Program-made: the position numbers and the translations under genes | The notes under the pieces: model-generated | What the model was told of the DNA's origin: nothing | Database searches by the model: none | What the model saw: only the letters and a program-made list of their open reading frames with translations | Shown: piece after piece, positions 58,594 through 64,000 of the stretch | Numbering within the stretch: the first letter of the stretch is position 1 | Layout of the letters: each line of letters starts with the position of its first letter | Assembly (NCBI GenBank): GCA_018296165.2 | Contig: JACKQL020000021.1 | Span: forward strand, 434,001 to 498,000 | Origin: Termitomyces sp. T153 | Taxonomy: Eukaryota > Basidiomycota > Agaricomycetes > Agaricales > Lyophyllaceae | Reading direction: 5' to 3' | Length of the DNA: 64,000 bases

Positions 58594-60078
58594 ATGGAGT
58601 CTCAGGGGTTGGAAGAACAGATATCCCAATTGCAGAAAAGTGATTGGGTTGACCTACATGGGCTCATCATTTGTGCGACTCAACATTTCATCAACACCGA
58701 ACCTGATGGCCTTCGTTGTGTTTCTATCTCCCTTCTCGGTTGGGGTTCCTTCAACACCGTTTACAAACTGGACTTTAGCAATGACACCGAAGTAGCTGCC
58801 AGCATCTCCTGTTATGACGAAGACAACTTCAATCCCGAGGCGAAACGTTCTGAAATTTCGACCATGTCATTTGTGGGTGAGTCAGGGCTTTATCCTGACG
58901 TCCCCGTACCGAAAGTACTTGCTTTCGATCTTACATTCACAAATCCCGCATGTGCACCGTATGTCCTCATGGAAGTCGTTCCTGGAGTGACGGTAGAATT
59001 AGAAGACAATAAACCCAACGACGCGGATGCTACTTCCATTTCACATGCACGAGAGCTTGCTTTGGTCAAGGCGCTTGCGAATTTGCAGGCATCGCTCTCC
59101 AAACCTGTTGCGTTTGACAAAATAGGGAGTATTGCAACTGATACAGATGGGAAATACGTTGTAGGCCCGCTCATGGAAATGGACCAGGAATGTTGGGATG
59201 GCCCATTCGAATCCATACAGGACTTCTGGCGACTCCAACTGCAGGAGGCAATGTTATTTGCCCTAAAAGAGTGGGTAAACATTGAAACGGACAGCTTTCC
59301 TCGCGACCCGGAAGATTTATGTCAGCCTCCATGTACCCCTCAATTGTTTTCCGAGCTGTTCCAGCTGCTATCATCGCTCATTCCCCACTTCCAGCCTCCG
59401 AAATCATGTCTCCCTCTAGTCCTCCACCATCCTGACATCGCCTTTCGCAACGTCCTCTTCGACGAGACCTCAGTATCTTCGGACAATCCGAAAATAACGG
59501 GTGTCATCGACTGGGGCGGCGCTCAAATCCTTCCACTCATGTTCACTGCTCGTTATCCAGGAGACCTCATGACCGAACTCCACAGTCCCTTTACGCGTCT
59601 TGGAAATCCCAAAGAGTCCTGGCGTACTGTGCCCTGCGATTGGACTTCGACTGGCGACATCTTAGAGTGGCCGGAAGTGTGGCGTCGCCCTGGAGAGCCT
59701 TATGATTTCGGGCCCCGGCTGCGTGGAAAGATTCGCAGGTTCTATTTGCGGGCATATTTTTCTGCGTGCTATGCGGAACAGTTGCATGCCCTGCATGGGG
59801 TTGTAGATTTGGCATGTGCGACGATGTTTAAAGATGCGCCTTACTATCTGAAGTTTCATGAAGTAATCCGTGGCGGGTGGAAAAGCTGGGCCAGGCATGA
59901 AACGTGGATTCGGGAGACGTATTGGAGGTTAAGAATGAGTGGGCATGGGAATAAAGGCTTAGAAGAGGTTATCATTGGGCCAAACGTATATCGGGAATCT
60001 GTGGAATTTCCATTATGTGATTTAGGAATCTCTGGGGAATATTCTGTACCCCAAGAAAATCCCGCTCACCAGCTGTGA
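58594..60078 (+). CDS. Aminoglycoside-phosphotransferase (APH)-like kinase
   Basis: A single uninterrupted exon of 494 aa, unlike its intron-rich neighbours. APH-fold kinases phosphorylate small molecules or proteins; in fungi the family is large and substrates are mostly unknown. Visible motifs: ISLLGWGSFNTVYKLDF (nucleotide-binding loop), VPVPKVLAFD, APYVLMEVVPGVTVE (hinge), LVLHHPDIAFRNVLFDE (Brenner's catalytic box with HPD for the usual HGD and the metal-binding Asn), and ITGVIDWGGAQILPL (DFG-like Asp). The usual lysine/arginine in the VARI/VVR strand reads EVAASISCY, so the ATP-contact residue looks absent or shifted. The C-terminal helical region (FYLRAYFSACYAEQLHALHG) completes the fold. 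Function is inferred only at fold level. Confidence 0.8.
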   Translation: MESQGLEEQISQLQKSDWVDLHGLIICATQHFINTEPDGLRCVSISLLGWGSFNTVYKLDFSNDTEVAASISCYDEDNFNPEAKRSEISTMSFVGESGLYPDVPVPKVLAFDLTFTNPACAPYVLMEVVPGVTVELEDNKPNDADATSISHARELALVKALANLQASLSKPVAFDKIGSIATDTDGKYVVGPLMEMDQECWDGPFESIQDFWRLQLQEAMLFALKEWVNIETDSFPRDPEDLCQPPCTPQLFSELFQLLSSLIPHFQPPKSCLPLVLHHPDIAFRNVLFDETSVSSDNPKITGVIDWGGAQILPLMFTARYPGDLMTELHSPFTRLGNPKESWRTVPCDWTSTGDILEWPEVWRRPGEPYDFGPRLRGKIRRFYLRAYFSACYAEQLHALHGVVDLACATMFKDAPYYLKFHEVIRGGWKSWARHETWIRETYWRLRMSGHGNKGLEEVIIGPNVYRESVEFPLCDLGISGEYSVPQENPAHQL

Positions 60079-60206
60079 CGACAGTGACAGGTCTTTGTTT
60101 ACTATTACCGACTTTCGTTATTTTTCGTTATCCCATTCTTATAACCCTGATAAATATATACCGGAGCTGGTATCCTTTTGCAGCATGCTTGGCTGCGATC
60201 ATCGCT

Positions 60207-60511
60207 AGGCTCATCCAGGAGAGAGTTTGAGCGATTCCGAACATTCGATAGAAGGCTCATGACGATGAGGAATCCATCGAATTCTCTAAACGCGTCCTTC
60301 GTGGCTGCGTCCTGGTGAAGGATTCGTTGTATCCCTGCCAACACCTAGCAAATCTTCAAAACCTCCACTTGCATGTAAAAGGAGTTCGACATACCTGTAT
60401 CTTTGGCTTCGCGTCTTCTGCAAGTTTTGAATTCTCCACAGAATTCCCCGTCGACTCGATCATAACATCTCTCGCAAAGTCCTCCGGTGTCAGTTCATTT
60501 TCCCCTACCTG
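60207..60511 (-). pseudogene. Duplicated fragment of the BEACH gene 5' region
   Basis: Aligns without gaps to 54189-54493 (305 nt), with about 28 mismatches counted by eye. It covers the end of exon 1 (FARDVMIELM region), the first intron and the start of exon 2 (IQRILHQDAATKDAFREFDG). Left of 60207 and right of 60511 the similarity stops. Not a complete gene. Confidence 0.85.
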
Positions 60512-60573
60512 TGCTAGACCAGGACTGAGAACCTAAGCGACAAGATATGAATTCCAATTTCGGTAGTAGAACT

Positions 60574-60969
60574 CTAAGGTGATTTGAAAGACCCAGACTG
60601 AAGGTGTTCACAAATGAGGTGGTATTGAATGTCGATGTGCTTCGACTGAGAGTTTGTCGAATCGGAATTTGCTATATTGAGGGCGCCTTTATCAAGTGCT
60701 TTGCCCATGGCATAGGATATTGATATATAGTTCACTTCCGTGGATGGAAGAGCTACAGTTGGTTGTTTGACTGAGGACCACGACACCAGACTAGAGTATA
60801 CAAAAAAAGCGTAACCAGGAAGTGATAGAATCAGAGGTCCAATTGGCATCCACAGCACCAAAGTCGGCTGGTAGTACGAGTCAAGCAGGAGGATCAAGAG
60901 GATGAGTGAAATTATACTCCAAAGCATAATTTTCAGTACCAGAAAGATACCTAAGAACTTACTTTGCAA
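60574..60969 (-). pseudogene. RNase H domain of the copia remains
   Basis: Reads LPGYAFFVYSSLVSWSSVKQ, PTVALPSTEVNYISIS and SKHIDIQYHLICEHL, matching the copia blocks SWxSxxQxxVALSSTEAEY and KHIDIRYHFxRE. The Glu of STEAEY reads Asn here. Confidence 0.75.
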
Positions 60970-61299
60970 CCAAGAGATGCCTGCAAGTAGGATTTATGTT
61001 GTATTGGTCTGAGAGACATTGCCGTGAATGCTAAATCTGGTCTAGTGCATAGACTCAAGTATAGAATTAATCCCAAAAATTGTTAATAATGGAACTTGAC
61101 GTCTTCATTAGCAATGTCCGGTAGCAAATTTGGAGGAGGTTCTGATAGATCTTTGATTTTTTAAATGAGTGGAAGCAGAAGTGTAGATGCATCAAGAAGA
61201 TAATATGTAGTAAGGGGATCAAGAATGTAGCCAAGATAACCATAATCTTTTCTGAGAGCAATCACAATCTATTTGAATGCCAATATAGAGATTGCATCA

Positions 61300-62340
61300 G
61301 ATTCCTTCACTTCAAATCATTTCCACATTTGCTGAATGACCCAGTCATATAAAGGTTTGGAATTCATTGCATTCAAATTGTCATCCACATGAACACACAT
61401 GATAATGAATAGATCTTGACCATTTGTCAGCATGGGAATTGATGAATCTGGGGGAGACAAAAATGATCCAAAGGAGACAGCATGACCCACTTCACACCTA
61501 GTAAGGTCATATGACTTGAGTTCCTGTTCCTCCTGGATTACTCCATCCCACTTGTGTGAAGCTTGTTTCAACCTATATAATGCCTGAAGAACATGATTGA
61601 CCTTTCTTGGATCTTAACTAGGAAAGCCTGGTATGTTTGCAATAGATCTCATGAGAAAGAGAAGCATTCAAGAACACTGTCTTCACATCAAAAATGAAGA
61701 GTTCAAGGTCATGTAAAACAGCATATGCCGATGTGATTCTAATACTTGTCATCTTTGCAACTGGTGCACATGTCATTCCATAGTCCTCTGTTTATTGACT
61801 GAAACCCTGTGCCACCAGCCTAGCTTTTTCCATGCCATGAATGATCAATCCATCTGGATTGAACTTATGCATGTATACCCACCATAGTACCCAAATTACC
61901 TTTCTGCCCAGAGGAAGGGTTACTGGGACAAATACCTTCCACTGAATGAGACCTACCACCTCATATTCCATTGCTGCTCACTATACTGCCATGTCACTCC
62001 AATGAGTGATTCCATAATAATTTTCAGGAAGTTTGTTGAGACTGTAAGATTTGGGAGTTTTGAAGCATGGAATATCCAAACCATACATTACATACAGCTT
62101 AAAATCATCAATAGCTAAACATTCAAAGTCAGCAAGGTCATTCATCTCACTAGAGAAATTGGTAGTAGTCAAGGGATCATTGATGTTGAGTATAGCAACA
62201 AGGATGATCCAAAGGATATGTAAGTACCAGCAGTGATAAAGGCATGATGAGAGAGTCAGGTGGAGTGATGGGAGTGGATGGAGAATTTGATAAGACATCA
62301 ATGGGTGTCATTGAAGAAGGAAAAGATGGAAGAGGAACTG
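61300..62340 (-). pseudogene. Reverse transcriptase region of the copia remains
   Basis: Frame 61317-61571 includes KQASHKWDGVIQEEQELKSY and DLFIIMCVHVDDNLNAMNSK, where VHVDDN is the copia catalytic YVDD-like box. Frame 61981-62301 carries the linker before RT. Between them several stops occur. The catalytic Asp pair is retained. Confidence 0.65.
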
Positions 62341-62460
62341 GTGATGAAGATGAAGGAGGAGGTGATACTGAAACAGGTTAAGGTAAACATTTTTGTGAAA
62401 CATACACAAGATAAATAATATTTCCCATTTGAATCACAAACTTGCTAACCCAAACAACCT

Positions 62461-63350
62461 TCACTGCTGGGGCCAGAAAATGTTTCTAATGGAAAAAGAG
62501 TTAAAGAAACCTGTCATCTGTTTCTTGGCTAGCTTTTTACTATAGAAAAAGGCAAATTTCCTTTGTTCAAAGACTTTTTCTGTCAGAAATTGCCACAGAG
62601 GAAATGGCATGACAGGTTTCCTTTTGATTTTTTCCCAAGGAAATACAATTGAGTGCCAGCAGTGCTTAAGCTTCTTTATATCCAACAAAAATTGCCTCAA
62701 AGTGCTTGGTAGCACCTTTACAATGAATTTCCAATGGGTGAAGACAAAGCACTGACAACCCCATACCCAAAGGTGAGAAATGTCAGGCTTCTTGTCTGCA
62801 ATGAGTTTGAAAGGCATTGTCAGTGCTGAGAGAGTTGAAGTTGGAATGAGATATTGAGCCATTAGAAAAGTATTGCCAAGAAAAGATAGAGGTAGTCCAA
62901 ATTCAGCCATGAGAGATTGACCATATCCTCTATAGTACAAATTTACATCTCTGCCTTCCCATTCTGTTGGTGAGTGTAGGCAGCAGTGGGTTGAAGAATG
63001 ATACAAGAAGCATCCAGATGATCATAAAGAGCACCTGCAACACACTCCTTAAAACCATTGCATCTAACTGCCTTAACCTTGTTACCAGATTTTAACTCAA
63101 CTGTGCTTCAACAGTCTTGAAGTGCTTTGTTGCCTGAGATTTTTGTACAAAGAAGAGTAGTTATCACTATGATTTGAGAAATCATCAAGAATTGAGTGGA
63201 AATGATTTGATTTGCCATGGACAAATAGAGTAGGGAGTGGTTCGCAAGAATCCATGTGAAGGAAGTTGCAAATTCTATCCACACACTATTGATGGCTGTT
63301 AAATGCACAAGTGACAAGCCAGTTGTTTGCCTACCATGTACAGTATACAA
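62461..63350 (-). pseudogene. Integrase region of the copia remains, with a foldback insertion
   Basis: Frames 63097-63282 and 62461-63006 include AEFGLPLSFLGNTFLMAQYL, IPTSTLSALTMPFKLIADKK and PDISHLWVWGCQCFVF, the copia integrase C-terminal pattern (PxxxWGCxAxV). After VFPWEKIKRK the frame runs through an inverted-repeat segment (62505-62619) that has no place in the integrase. Confidence 0.65.
62505..62619. repeat. Foldback segment with 12-bp inverted ends
   Basis: GAAACCTGTCAT near 62505-62516 and its inverse ATGACAGGTTTC near 62608-62619 enclose about 90 nt rich in GAAA/TTTC. A related but diverged segment (GGAAAAAGAAACCTGTGATATC and later GGAAATTGTCATGTTTCC) lies near 13,770-13,880. 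It resembles a small foldback or MITE-like insertion. Confidence 0.5.
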
Positions 63351-63438
63351 TGGTTGTTGGTGAAATGACCATCATATTCAACTCTAGAAATGTGTTTCTT
63401 AGTAAGAAATGCCTTAGTTATGTTCTGAACAGGATGTC

Positions 63439-63946
63439 CTAGCTAACAATGCCATAGCGGCAGAGTAAGAGGGATTTGAGGAAAATACATAGAAAAGATA
63501 TGAGCAAACCATTTCTTAGAAGTACAAAATCACAATGCAAGAAGGAAAGACAATTATGTGGAGTAGCAGTTAATGACTTGATCCAAAAATGTTCTGAGGA
63601 ATTAGGAAAGAAGATAGAAGTAGCATCCTTTGTGAAGTGGACATCCATGCCACAATTCAATTTTTGAATCCATCAATAGTAGATCAATAGGGATGTCCAG
63701 AGCATGTAGGCAATGAGCTAAGATGAGAGTGATGTTCTCTCCATCAACATGTGCATGGAATTGACACCCACAAGCCATAGTAGTCAGAGTTTCACAATTT
63801 GCAGTTCCCACAGGTACTGTGAGTGAGGTATCATAGGTCCAACAACAATGTTTATTCCAAATTATATGTGTCATGCAGCTCAAGTCCAGAATCAAATTGA
63901 ATCTCAATGAAACAGATGCCAGGACAACAGGATCCACCAAACTCAC
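63439..63946 (-). pseudogene. Protease and pre-integrase region of the copia remains
   Basis: Reads LILDLSCMTHIIWNKHCCWT in place of the usual LDSGCTxHI box, so the active-site DSG is lost. It is followed by VPVGTANCETLTTMACG, HVDGENITLILAHCLHALDI and PIDLLLM, the conserved order after copia proteases. Confidence 0.7.
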
Positions 63947-64000
63947 AAAGCGCCAAAAATGCTGCTAGCAAAGATATCTGCTCATACTATCCATTCACTT
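63945..64000. repeat. Copy of the BEACH gene upstream sequence
   Basis: CACAAAGCGCC, AAAAATGCTGCTAGC, AAGATATCTGCTCA and CCATTCACTT match 54617-54680 with a few changes and one short gap. With 60207-60511 this shows one duplicated segment whose middle was replaced by copia DNA. It runs to the window edge. Confidence 0.75.

Larger units (their letters stand above)
60512..63944 (-). mobile_element. Copia (Ty1) retrotransposon remains, no LTRs seen
   Basis: On the minus strand, order right to left: protease and GAG-preintegrase region (63439-63946), integrase (62461-63350), RT (about 61300-62340), RNase H (60574-60969). This is the copia order. Few CG, many stops and frame changes. It replaces the stretch that in the BEACH gene lies between 54494 and about 54616. 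No gag, no LTR and no target duplication were found, so it is a fragment or a rearranged insertion. Confidence 0.75.

Overview
This is nuclear DNA of a filamentous basidiomycete, most likely an Agaricomycete. Protein genes carry many short spliceosomal introns of about 48-72 nt with GTRNGT donors, and the families fit: a GPT2/SCT1 acyltransferase, uS11, an ABCC transporter, a BEACH protein, a DIRS-type retroelement and a chromovirus. No bacterial features, CRISPR arrays, rRNA or tRNA genes were seen. Exon boundaries were deduced by eye from reading frame, splice sites and family motifs. For seven genes the deduced exons join to lengths divisible by three.

Layout. 1-1.4 kb: 3' part of a glycerol-3-phosphate acyltransferase gene (+). 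1.8-4.7 kb: a RING/coiled-coil gene and a divergent Tom70-like TPR gene (+), close enough and in a compatible frame to be one fused gene. 5.2-5.9 kb: ribosomal protein uS11 (-). 6.6-7.0 kb: a 76-aa protein resembling only the helical N-terminal domain of cyanase (+). 9.0-10.4 kb: a second RING protein with a Ser/Thr/Pro-rich tail (-). 11-19 kb: repeat-rich, including about 2.3 kb with no CG dinucleotide and an 873-nt solo LTR. 19.3-21.7 kb: secreted six-hairpin glycosidase-like enzyme (+). 22.2-28.3 kb: full-length ABCC transporter (-). 28.6-45.7 kb: nested transposon cluster. 47.0-54.6 kb: large BEACH/WD40 gene (-). 55.1-55.9 kb: ZNF830-like zinc-finger protein (-). 56.6-57.3 kb: secreted protein of unknown function (-). 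58.6-60.1 kb: APH-like kinase (+). 60.2-64 kb: a duplicated fragment of the BEACH gene interrupted by copia retrotransposon remains (-).

The transposon cluster can be ordered. A DIRS/Ngaro-like RT plus tyrosine-recombinase element (-) with split direct repeats meets a Ty3/gypsy element (+). That gypsy element was later split inside its integrase gene by a chromodomain Ty3/gypsy element (-) with two 441-nt LTRs and a 5-bp target duplication. An unrelated LTR follows. These elements are nearly free of CG, and several stops and active-site changes are what CpG to TpG/CpA mutation would give. This points to cytosine methylation and mutational decay of repeats.

The most unusual gene-level features are 4-, 5-, 13- and 14-nt micro-exons needed to keep frames open, a likely GC-AG intron, the possible RING-TPR fusion, and the cyanase-like protein without a catalytic domain.
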